Positions 48,901 through 61,700 of a stretch of 64,000 nt of DNA are shown one piece after another (positions within the stretch are counted from its first letter, which is position 1; each line of letters opens with the position of its first letter). Below the pieces are notes generated by a model that made no database searches, had not been told where the DNA came from, and saw only the letters and a program-made list of their open reading frames with translations. The DNA is from Sepioteuthis lessoniana (taxonomy: Eukaryota; Mollusca; Cephalopoda; Myopsida; Loliginidae). The position numbers and the translations under genes were made by a program. The stretch covers positions 80,933,743-80,997,742 of the forward strand of contig OY757921.1 of assembly GCA_963585895.1 (NCBI GenBank), read 5' to 3'.

Positions 48901-51900
48901 TTCTATAAATATTTAAATTTTCTTTTCAGAATGAACTCTGTAACATGATTTTGGATTGTTGTGCTCAAGAACGAACATATGAAAAATTCTATGGCTTACT
49001 TGCACAGGTTAGTATTTCATTAAAAACAAAATTGAATTACTCTGTTGGCAGAGCTTAGAATATGCTGACAGTATCTCCTGCAGAGGAGTAAGAACCCTCC
49101 CCCATGCCCTGAGGTATTCTAAGTGCTTAGGGCTTTAACAGGACTTGATCCAGTCCTAGGCTAACTGATGATTGTTGTATTTAATTTGATTCTTTTAGAT
49201 GTTTTATTTTATTTTTTATTTTTCTTTATACTTTCAGCGATTCTGCCTTGTAGACAAAAAATATATCGAACCATTCCAGCAGATTTTTAAAGAACAGTAT
49301 GATACCATCCACAGATTAGACAATAACAAATTAAGAAATGTGGCTAAATTTTTTGCCCATTTGCTGCACACAGATGCTATTTCCTGGCAAGTAAGTATGA
49401 ACCTTCCTTTATTATAATGTAATCATATACGCTTTAACTGAGTTCATTTGTTTTAATCAAGATGGTGCCATCTCCTCATTAAATGGCCAGTCTCTGAAAT
49501 TTCTAGACTAATTTGTATACCTCAGTAGCAATATTTCATCTACCAAAAGTGATATCAACGTATGCATAGGTAAAGCATAGACTGCTATTGGTTGACTATT
49601 GGCTATATGGAAATCTGATCTTCCTAATAGAATAAAACAGAAATTCTTCTAAGCTGTAGCTGTGTTAGTACTACTGCATGATTGCACCACTTGGACTCTA
49701 ACAAAATGATTGAAGAAAAAAGTGAGATAGAATTACTCAATTATGCTGCGTGCTGTTTTGAACTAATCTTTGAAGCAGCAACCTAAAAACAGCAACTGTA
49801 TGGTCACTCACTTTCCATTGCATAAACCATACAATAAGACATACTGGGCACTGCTGGAGAAGGAAGGATGAACTATTAAGTAACAGTTTCCTATGGACTC
49901 CTATATATGGAAACCATAGTGTTAGTTGACCAGTAAAAACTTACATTCATCAGGTCTGTACAGACACTTGATGCCGTCTAGAAAACTTACCAAGAGTGAT
50001 GGTGGATAGGTATAGATGGCAAAAGAGTGTCAAAGGGAATCCATGCTGTTGGCATGCTTTAGTGGTGTTATATGTTTACACATGTAGAGAAGTAATGGTT
50101 ATCATTGTAGGAAATAGATTTGCTGAACCAAATTCCAATGGTGGGTGTGGCTGCTTTTCATTTAACACAAATACTTTTAGGAAAAACTTGAATCCATCTC
50201 TTCCTTCCATCAACTATGAGTAAAATAGTAGGCCAGACTGGCTCTTTAACCTTGGTACAGGAACTGGTCTAAGAGAAAGAAAACAAGAACATCACTGAGG
50301 AAGAATGATAGATATTATCCTTGGATCACAGCCCAAAGATTGGAAAATTATCATCTGTTCCTAGACTGAAAACCGAGGAGCAACATTTAAGATTCAAGGC
50401 AGAGTGAATAGGTTAGGTTTGGTTTCAATGGCATATCAACCTTTGTAGGTTATTTAATGCCAAAGCCATCCTTCTAGAAGAACAGTCAATGGTGACCTGA
50501 AGGCTCCCTTTTCAATAGCTACCATACTGAGGTGTAAGGGAGGGTGCTACTCTATTCCCTGGATTGCTCCACTTTACCCTTGATCCATACCTTATAATGC
50601 TGAGTGTTAAGCAAGGTGGCATCAAGTACTATTTTTTGAGTCTTTGGTATGACTCGACCTGGGATTGAACCCTGGTCTCCCGGACCATTGGCAAACATTC
50701 TACTCATTAGGCCAAGAGGAGGTTCATACCTTTCCCAAGAGTATTTGTCTGAAAGTGAGAGTGAATAGATACGCCATATTCATTCTTATGTTATTTGGGA
50801 TAAAGATACTAACTTTTGAAAATAATTGAATATTTCATGACTGTTTAGAATAAATCTAAAGATGGATAACAAAATTAGAAGCAGGCAGCTTGCAGGGAGA
50901 GAATAAAAATGAACGTTAAGATGGTTAGTGTTAAAAAAGAAAAAGGAAAACATGTCTATCTGGCAGTCAATCTATAGAGTTTTGTTATGAAGTAAATTTA
51001 GATAGAAATCAAAAAAGTATAAGTCAATTGAGTTTTAAAACTAAGGAAAGTCATCAATAAAAGTAGTTTAAAAAAAAAAACTCTTTGTATTGTTGACTTT
51101 TCTTAGTTTATTTGTTCAACCAAATGTTCATCCTAAAATTGTATTATTTATTCATTATGCCCCCCCCCATCACCATCTTTTACTATCTTCTCACATCACC
51201 TAAAAAAAAAAGAAGAAAAGAAAGAATATTTGCATGGAACGTATACACTATTAATACAGTATCTATATACAAATCAAATTCTATTATGTAATTCATCTAG
51301 GAGTTCCCGAATATGCCCAATTAAATTGTTTTCTGTACCATTAATTCTGAAATCATCTACTTTTTTCTATTTGGCAACCTTAGTTGAGGGTGACACTAAA
51401 GATCCCTTTTCAATAGCTACTACACAAAGGTGTAGCGGAGAGCACTACTCCATCTCCTGAATTATTCCACTTTACCCTTGATCCTTACCTTATAATGCTC
51501 AGTGTTAAGCCAGGCAGTATCAAGTACCATTTTTTTGAGTTTTTGGTATGACTCAACCTGGGATTGAACCCTGGTCTCCTGGATCATTGGTGAACACTCT
51601 ACTCATTAGATCAATGGCATCTAATTTAATCTTAGATTATTTTACACTATTGCTATTTTTGATCTAATTAGGCAATTTGTTCCAAAAACATTATTCTATT
51701 AGCAAAAAATCCGATTGGTTAGTAGATTTAGTTTTCAAAATCTGTTAAAAGAAGCATATCTATTCTGATTTGGTTGATGGCTATCTAGAACCTTTTATTA
51801 CTTCATGGTAATTACCAAGGTAAAAGTTTTGTATTTCTCTTTGCTGGTGAAAGAAAATTTACTGATCTTGCATCTAAAAGATATTGATGTTGTAGTCAGC

Positions 51901-52447
51901 CTGACTGATCATTGAAGTCACTTCTAACCTTACATCTGTCAAACGCTTCTGGACTTCTGCTGGCAAGTTGTGGAGAGGGGAGGTGTACTGGTGAACATTA
52001 CAACTTAGCATTTCTTGTAAAGAGAATGATAATTCTATAAATAGATGATTTTATTTACTTCATATATTGCAAAGATCTTTTGAGTGCCTCTCTTAGTAAT
52101 TAGTATTCAATGATAGCCTGCTTGCTACCTCAATGGATCAAATTTTATAACTTTTTTTCTTTTTTCAGGTTATGTCTTGTATTAAATTGAATGAAGATGA
52201 TACATCATCTGCTAGCAGAATCTTTATCAAAACTCTTTTCCAAGAACTTTCAGAATTTATGGGCTTGCCTAAATTGAATTATCGCTTTAAAGACGAGTAA
52301 GTTAATTTTACTCTCTTCTGTTCTTGTTGTGTGTTCTGTGCATGGAAGTTTTATTTTATTTTGTTGTTATTAACCCTTTTGCAAGCAGAGCGAAATTTTT
52401 GTCATCAATGGTACACAGGTAGAGTGACATTTTTTGTTATTTTTTTA

Positions 52448-52478
<31 letters not shown>

Positions 52479-55400
52479 TATTTTTTTTTTTTTTTAATTT
52501 ATTTATTTATTTATTTTTTTTTTTTTTTTAGCTCATTTTAAGGTATTTTTCTTTTGGCTGCTCATTGTGTAAAGGTTGTTTTGCAAAATATCATGATTAA
52601 AAGTGAGTGCCTTATTGTTTTCATGCAATTGTACTATGAAACACAATTGCTGATCAAATTATCATGTTTTCTCTATATATGATTAATTGATTTGTTGCTG
52701 CCTCTATTTTGCAAATTTTCTTAAAATAATTTACCCACTCTGCTAGGATTTTAAAAAAAAATTCATCAGTCTGTTTTATCTAAAAGATAAAACATTTTCT
52801 GAGAGATCTTTTCACGATTTTTATAACTGTAACTTTTTATATTATCTTTTTAGAACATTACAACAGTATTTTGAAGGAATCATGCCAAGAGATAACCTAA
52901 AAAATACCCGATTTGCCATTAATTTTTTCACTACAATTGGTCTTGGTGGTCTCACGTAAGTAGACTTTCTTTCCGAAAGATTATTTTCTTGCAATTTTTT
53001 TTTTGTTTTTTTATTTTTTTTTATTGACATTCTACAGTTTAGTCTGAATGACTTAAATGACGAAAAAGACGGTCATGATTGTTATGTCTATGTGTTTTTA
53101 TTTAGTATAGAAGTAGTTTAATCTTGTGAACTCCTAAGCTTGATATTTTTAGGCTGTGCGCTATTTCACTATACACTGTAAATCCAATATTTCAGGTTGA
53201 GTGCTATTTTACTGTCCATTATAAACCTGATAATTCAGGCTCAGGAAGACCACACTAGGTAGAAGGTATCTAGTATCCAAGAAGTTAAGGGCTCATAAGG
53301 TTAATACTACATGAACCGTATTAATTTACTGAGGAAATTTTTTGTATATATTCCTGAAGTCAACTTTCTTTTTATAGATGTCAACACATGAGTGACCTTG
53401 CTTGTCTGGGATCCTTGATCAGATATGAAATCATATTGCTATGTGACATTGTCTCACCACCATTCATTTATTAAAGATAAGTGTTAGTTGAGACATGGAT
53501 AATTTGCTGAATAGGTGGACTGGGCTTGTCATGATACTCGACAAATCTTAGTATGCTTTATTGTTTTATAACTAATTTTTGTTTATAGGTAACATGTGCT
53601 GACACCTAGTGGAGGACTAGTGAAAGAAGTTTAATGATCTGGTAATATAATGTGCAAAAGGTTTGAAGAAAATCCAGTCCCAGAAAAAAGCATTGTTACA
53701 GTTTAGGAGAATTTATGAAATGATTCTATTGTAGTTTGTGTTAATGGGAGGTGGTGGTGTTTGTTCTTTAGTTGCTAAATTGCAAAGAAAAAAATCACCC
53801 AGATTATTTTGATAAACATTTATGAGTTAACAATAGAGAATTTACTAAGGACAGGGGCTGCCTTCTCTGGCTCCCTACTTTAAAAGGACTTAGAATATGC
53901 TGATTATGTCCTCTGCAGAGGAGTAACACAACCCCCCTCCCACCAACAAAGAGGTGTCATGGGTATGATGGCAAACTGCATCTGTTGGTGAGACTCCAAT
54001 TCTGAAGTTCTGGGGAGTGTGGAGTATGCCTTTATTGCTATTACTCCTGGCTCCACTCTGATCTGGAATGGTAGTACTTGTTAGGGTCCCATCTGTGGGT
54101 GAAATCTGTTTAAAAATCATTCATATTTGATTGGACCCTGTACAAAAAAAAACCCCAAAACTTCTTAACTATGCAAAAAATGTAAATATGAACATACTAT
54201 GAATGCAATTCCCCTAACCTCAAGGCATAAAATAAGCATAGACAGGTTGATATGTTGTTAAGATCCTTCAATAAATTCTCTGGTTTTATTTCTTTTTGTT
54301 GTCAAAACAACCTTTTGATAAGAGTGGTTTATCCTTTGACTGGCCTTATTAGCAAGTAAAGCTGGTTTGTCCTGACTTTTTCCAACTTAAATAGCTGACA
54401 TATCAATTTAACATTTTGCAACCAACAAAACTAGTTCCAACCTGTCGCTATCAATTTTCACATGATGACAGTGAGCAGTGCTGTGATGTAGATTCTTTTT
54501 GTCAATTAGTAGAGGAATATTTCTTTCTTTCTTATGACATATCAACTTTCGTGTAACCTAACGTAAAACAAGACTATATTATTGAAGAAGTAAGGATGAA
54601 CTCATAATGATGTCTTCCTGTGAACTCTTACACATAAACACCACCAGTGTTGGCCAACCAGCAAAACCTTGCATTCATCAGTTCTGTGCAGACGCTGAAT
54701 GCCGTCTAGAAGACTTAAGAGTGATGGCTGATCATATTTACCCAACCCCTCCGCTCGGGCAGGATATGACACAAGGTCAATTTTTTTAAGCGGAGTTTAA
54801 CAGGTTTGAATTCAGAGTTTTCCTTCTCCTAGACTAGTTGCTTCACCAAGGCTGAAGAACCTAGTCTGCCCTACTATTTACCCATAGCTGGAGGGAGAAT
54901 AATTGGATTCATACCTTTCCCAAGAGTATTAGTGCTATGTGAAATGCAATCAGTCTTGTCCAGGAATTGAACTCGTGTCGCCGTGTCCATATCCATTACA
55001 CCAGAGTGATGGCTGATAGGGATGAATAAGAGAGTCAAAGGAATCCATACTGTCAGCACACCCTGATGATGATGATGAAAAGGACAAATTAAAATTTGGA
55101 CTCCTTGCCAGCACATCATGAACAATTATGACAGGCTAAGTCCTATTACTTATTATGTCTTACAGGCCTTCCCCAAGGTCTGTAAGACATAATAAGTTAT
55201 GTAGCAGACTGAGAAAAAGACTGATAGAAGATATTGCAGTCAATCAGAAGTAAGATGAGATGGTATCAAGACAATCCAAACCTTGAAAAAATTGTTTTGA
55301 AATTTAAAAAAGTTTTAGATTTTGCAATGATTGAATTTCGATGCTAAAGAATTGATTTGTGAGATGAGCTTGTTTACTATTCTCTCTCAGTTGGCATATT

Positions 55401-55739
55401 ACTGTAACATGATGTTTTATTGGATTATTTTTTTTCTACAGGGATGATCTCCGTGAACATCTGAAGAATATGGCCAAAGTAGCACTTCAGCAGAAACAGC
55501 AGGAACCAAAGCAAGGCTCTCCTTCTGCTGCCACTGAAGACAGCTCGGACAGCAGCAGTGACAGCTCAGACAGTTCGGACAGCAGCAGTGACAGCTCAGA
55601 CAGTAGTGATGAAAGTTCTGACAGCAGTTCACAGTCCAAAGAACGGTCGGAACCTGCCAAGAAGAGATTGACCAAGAAGAGGTCCTCGACGGAGAATTCA
55701 ACAGAAAAAACCAAGAGTAAGAAAAAACAAAAATCAAAG

Positions 55740-55773
<34 letters not shown>

Positions 55774-58700
55774 GTAGTAGCAGCAGCAGCAGCAGTAGCA
55801 GCAGCAGCAGCAGTAGTGGAAGTAGCAGTGATGACAGCAGCAGCAGCAGCAGTAGCAGTGATAGCGAAGGTGGCAGCAGCAGCAGCAGCAGCAGTAGTAG
55901 CAGCAGCAGCAGTAGCAGCAGCAGCAAGAGGTCAGTTTCACTTAACTCTTCTTATCTTCTTGTACAGTATGACATTGTTTCCTTTTTAGTACACTTATCT
56001 TGTAGATAAAACAGTGTAATGTAGATAAAAACTTTTCAAATCTTTATCACTTTAAACACAGTATTGAACAAACCACCTTTTAGATTTCAGTTGCTTTTAT
56101 TCAATCATAATTGAGTGTATTAGCCGTTCATTGATATTTGATAACAATATGTCTTGAGATAATGTCTCCCACTTTTTTTTTTCTTTTTTTTTTTTTGAGC
56201 TAGATAGGTGGCATGACCATGATCACTGTAAATTGTGGTGTACAAGTTGACTTTTTAAGCCTGATGAAAATCTCTACAAAACTAAGAGTTTGATTTATAT
56301 GTGTTGTATAGTTGCTCATACCACGTGACTTCCAGTATCTTGGAGGAATAAAAGACGTGTTTCTTAAGCATGGTCAGTACTAAGACCAACTTCGGACGTA
56401 ACACCAACAGTGCGAGACTTATAATATTTGTCGAACTATACCACTTAAGTTAATAAATAATTAACTCTATTTCAGTATGTATCTCTTCCTTACCACGATA
56501 CAACAATATGACCGGACTAAAATTCAAACCTTTATCACAGAGTAGTCAACTAATAGTACAATACTACTAATCGATATACACCATTTACTTCAGTAAGTAA
56601 AGTTGGCGACCGTAGTTGAGGACGACCAGAAGGCTCCCTTTTCAATAGCTACTACACCAAAGTGTAGGGGAGGGTGCTACTCCTTTCCCAGGATTGCTCC
56701 ACTTTACCCTTGATATGTACCTTATATTGCCGAGTGATAAACAAGTAGGTATCAAGTACCATTTTTAAAGTCTTTGGTATGACACGACCTGGGATTGAAC
56801 CCAAGTCTACCAGACCATTGCCGAACACTCTACCCACTAGACCAATGCCTACTCAAACTTTTGTTTAGTGAACATATTCAACAAATTAACACAGGGATTA
56901 ATATAGAATAATAAAATTGTAATATAAATTAAGTATTATATTAACACTATATCACACACCATTTTTAACTGATGCACTGACTGTAAACACTAGCCAGAAT
57001 GTCACAGCACCCAGACGACCAGTTAGACAACTAAAGTATGTTGTTTGTCTGTGCAATTTTATGACAGCATAATAGTTTGTGAATTCTAATATAAGCTCTA
57101 ATATGTAAGATTCCCATGTTTCATATATTCTATCAGTAGTCTACTGTATGTTTAATGGTTGACCTCTACAGCAGGTATAGTTCTAGTCCAGAATTTTGAG
57201 TGAAAAATCTTGAGGTCAACTTATATGCTCGTGGAAGTGCCTGTGGTGTAATGGTTATTCATATAGGAAATGGACATGATGACATGAGTTCAAATCCTAG
57301 ATAAGGCTGCTTGCATTTCACATAGCACTAATACTGTTGGGAAAGGTATGAATCCAATTATTCTCCCTCCAGTTATGGGTAAATAGTAAGGCAGACTGGG
57401 TTCTTCAGCCTCAGTTATGCAACCGGTCTAGGAGAAAGAAAACACTGAATTCAAACCTGTCCACTTAAAGATTAACCTTGTGTCACATCCTACCCATACA
57501 GAGTTGGTAAATACAAAGTTATATGCCAGATCAATATATATACTGCAATTTACTGTATTCAATGTTCCATGTGGTATTGTAATCAATGTGTGACTGATGT
57601 AACCATGACCAACACAAAAAATGGAATCTGCAAGCTGCATTCAAATTATTGCTGTGGCTGTTTGCATTCACTTCACACTAATGCTCTTGGAGAAGATATG
57701 AATACATCTGTTTCTCTTAGCTATGGGTAAAATAGTTGGACAGACTTGGCTCGGATAACTAGGAGAAAGACAACTTTAAACTCAGTCTCCTGGCTAACAT
57801 ATGAACTAGTATGACAGGCTGAAGTATCATTACTCCCTGTTTTACAGACCTTGGGAAAAGTTTTAGTTCTGCAGTAGATTGAAAAAAAGGCTGATGGAGG
57901 ATATTGCAGTTCATCAGAAATAGAATGAGATAGTATAAAGATAATCCAAGCCTTGAAGAAAAAATGGTTTGGGAATTTTGAAATCTATGAATTTTATACA
58001 AACAAATAAAAGATTTTTTTTAAAAGTTTCTAATAGGAAAAGGACAAAAGAACATTGTTGTAATTTTGAAATTAAGGATGAGGAAATCTGCTTTTTATAT
58101 TTTTATTAAATATTTTATTTTAATTCTTAGAATCAAGACCCCCATTACTATGAGGCCACCTCCACTCTGGTGTCCTGGCTGAAAAATTGGTAAAAAAAAT
58201 GTAAAATGTAATTTGTTCTTTAACAGCCTTACAGAAATAATGTTGATTAAATAAGTATAAAATAATACTGTTAATTATAGACAATAGTGATGTAGAAATG
58301 GTGATTCAAGCTGTCTAGGTATATATATTGCTCAGTTTTTATGGGTCAAAAGCCATTATCAAAGCTTGTTGCACAATTTATTGACTTTTTTCCTTGTAGA
58401 ATGAATGTTTCTACCTTCAGTATTAGTGAGTACATTCATATTTATAAAAGTTTTAATTGTTCTTAATTTTAATAATTTTAAAACGTATTTCTTTTAATAT
58501 TTTAAAATTATTTTTCTTCTACCAGTGGTGATTTCACAGTAGACAGTTCAGAGTCTTCCAGTGACTCAGACTCTTCCTCAGGATCAGACAGCAGCAGTGA
58601 TGACTCAGAGCAAGGTAATTATTATTAAAAATTGTTAGTGTTGCTATCAATTAATGAATGTTAAAATGTCTATTTAGAGAATGGTATAGACTACACGACT

Positions 58701-61700
58701 CATTAGAAATGAACTATTCTAAAGATTTCTGTCTTAAATAGACCAGGTTTTTCGTTGGAGTTTATTCTTAACTATTTGCCTGATGAATCTAGTATTTTTT
58801 AAAGCTAACTCTTTGCTCATATTTTTGTCCTTTCCATTTTACTGATAATGAAATGTATATTTTTTTTCTCTTTTTTCATCCATAGATAATGAATCTTGTA
58901 TTTCTGTCTTTTTCATTCCACATATAATGAATCTTACATTTTTGTTGTCTTTCTCATTTCACAGATAATGAATCATATTTTTTTGTCTTTCTCGTTCTAC
59001 AGATATAACACTGGCCTGCAATGTTTTCTAGGTCGAATATATAATAGCTGATTTTAAGGCGTTTTTTTAAGCTGAATCCAAAAATCATACTCATTTTTTC
59101 TAATCAGATCAAATTTTTAAGCTACAAGTTCTTCTTGAAATATATAGAACAGTATTATAACTCTATTTACTTATGTTGAATTAAACAAATAATGTTAAAT
59201 TTAAGGCTGATATATTCACTGAAAGCACACATTGTACCATAGTAAATGGAAAAATACATAAAAGAAGCTATTCATGGATGAAAGGTCTTTTCCTGTGCTC
59301 AGCAGCCACTGCATCCCATTTCAAGCACCAGCAGTAGTCAGCAAGAAAGTTTACATCCCACTGGCCTTGGTAGCACTTTTCTATAATGTAAAGGTCTTGG
59401 TGAAGTCACTCAACCTGCTCTTCACTCAAATTTTCACAGTTTTTTAGAAAATAGTCCAAGTGTGACTGTAGAAAGTGCAGTTTGACTGACATTCGTGTCT
59501 TGAGTTGGCAGAAACTCTTCAGTAGCTTGCCCAGTCGACTGGGTCTGTAGAATACACCGACTGCACCTCTGCAGAGGGGTAAGACCCACCCTACAACGAG
59601 TGTCCTGGATATGATACTAAACAATCTGATGGTGAGGTTCCAGTGATGCTGGGGCTTTGGGGAATGTGGAGCCCCCTTTCATTGCCATCACTCCCAGGTC
59701 CACTCTGGCCCGGAATGGTAGCACCTTATAAGTCTCTACCTATGGGTTAAATAGAACTAAACTGCATACTTATGCTAAACTAAATTGTTTGAATTAGGAC
59801 TGTTTGACTAAACTGAATAACTTGAAATAGAAATGTTTTTCACAATTAAACTGTACTTACATTTAAACTGCATACTTATGCTAAACTGAATTGGTTGAAA
59901 TGGAAATGTTTTTGACATTGAAATTGTACTTATGCTATAATGAATTGTTTAATATTTAACTGCTTTGACATTTATCTGTGTGTAAAGAAAACCTATACTT
60001 ATACTAAACTGAATTAGCTGATTTAGAACTGTTAGAATAAACTAAATAGATTGAAATAGAAATGTTTTTGACAATTAAACTGACTACTCATGCTACACTG
60101 AATTGTTTGAAATAGAGCTGATTATTTGTTTAAAAATGGATTTGGCATTAAATAACCTACAAAAGTTGATATGCCATAAAACCCAAACAACCAACCGACC
60201 ATCCTCAGTAGTTCTTCAATTTCCTTCTCGTATTTCGCACTCTGGTGGTTTCTCAGGAAGTTTGTGATTACTGACTTCATTGACTGCCAAGCAGACAGTT
60301 CAGCTTTGATCAGTACTTCGTCAAACATTGGGTCCTTCATGAGTTCTCTTATTTGAGGGCCGTCAAATATACCAGTCTTAAGTTTCTCTATGCTTGGGAA
60401 CTTCTAGAGGAAAGCAAACCCGCTCCCTTCCCTGTCCCTTCATAAAATTCTTCATTACTCCTAACTTGATATGTAAGAACAGCAGCAGCAGTATTTTGTT
60501 CAGTTCAACAAGGGGGTAAAATTGAACATTATACGAGCCAGGTTTTAACCCTTGTCTTAACATCCACTCTTGTCTGATATAATGTTGATTGCCAGCATAA
60601 CTGTCCTAGAGACACTGAAAACAAGGATACTTGGTGTACCTACTTTGGAGCTCTAGGACCACCTCAACTACCTTAAGGTCTTTACAGAAGAACCATTTGT
60701 GCTCCTGGTAGTTAACAGCAGACAGCAAATGATCCATGCTGTTGTGAGTTTCTTTCATTTGTACTGAATGCCCAATAGGGGATAGATGAAAAACTATCTC
60801 CATTGTGTAAAAGAACTACTTTGAGACTTGTGCTGGATGAGTCAATAAAGTCTCCATTCCATAGCATCATACTCTAAGCTTATTGATTTGTTGTTGCCAT
60901 AAATCAATGATGGCTTATCATGGAACGTGAAAAACTGTCTTAATTCTCTCTCACAGTTTTGATACCAGTAGAATGTTGTTCCTGGTGCCAGCAGATGTTT
61001 CTCTTTGAGTTGTGAACCCAGCAGCTGAGCAGATTCCTTTAAAAGGTTCAGGTCTTGTGTCAGGTTGTTTAGTTCTATTTATGTCAAGAGTACTAGCTGG
61101 TCATCTGCTTCTGGCTTGCATGCGTTATCCCCAGCTACAACAGTCATGTCACTATGTTTGGAATTGGAGCTATATTCCATGTTACCATCTGGCACAGGAA
61201 TAGGAAGGTCTTGACCATGAAGGATTGGTCTTATGGCAGAAGAAGATCGAGGTATTGGACATGGTACTTGTTCTTGTGATTTATTCCTTTTAGATTTATC
61301 ATGCAGAAATAGTAGTCCATAATGTGATATTTTCCTTCCCTCCAGATCATTGGAATGGCAAATGGCATACTCTTCCTTTTACCATTCCTCCAATCCCTCA
61401 AATTCTCCACATGTTTTACAGCAAACATGAGGAGTGAATGGCTTATCCTTATCCCTTAGTTTGATTCCAAAGTAATCTTGGTATGCTTTCTTCACAAAAT
61501 CAGTAATTTTTGCTTGGCAGTTATGAAGAACCACATTACCACTGGTATAACAGAACCTGTCACGATTATTCTCAGCTGGCGATCCATTCTTATTGGAATA
61601 TAAATGTCAAGCTGAAAAGAGAAAAAATAAATCAGCACTCAGCTCATTGACACTCAACACAGTACATTAAAATCATTTTAAACTGGGGGATAAGCCCTGC

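Noticed and set aside
55417..55941. Minus-strand ORFs of poly-Cys and poly-Leu opposite exon 16
   Set aside because: They are the complement of the AGC repeat and have no other content.
55931..56009. Read-through of exon 16 past 55930 to the stop at 56007
   Set aside because: GTCAGT at 55931 is a good donor, and exons 17 and 18 continue the same kind of charged protein in phase. An intron-retention isoform cannot be excluded.
58140..58180. Possible extra exon after TTAATTCTTAG at 58139
   Set aside because: No matching donor keeps the frame between exons 16 and 17, which already join in phase.
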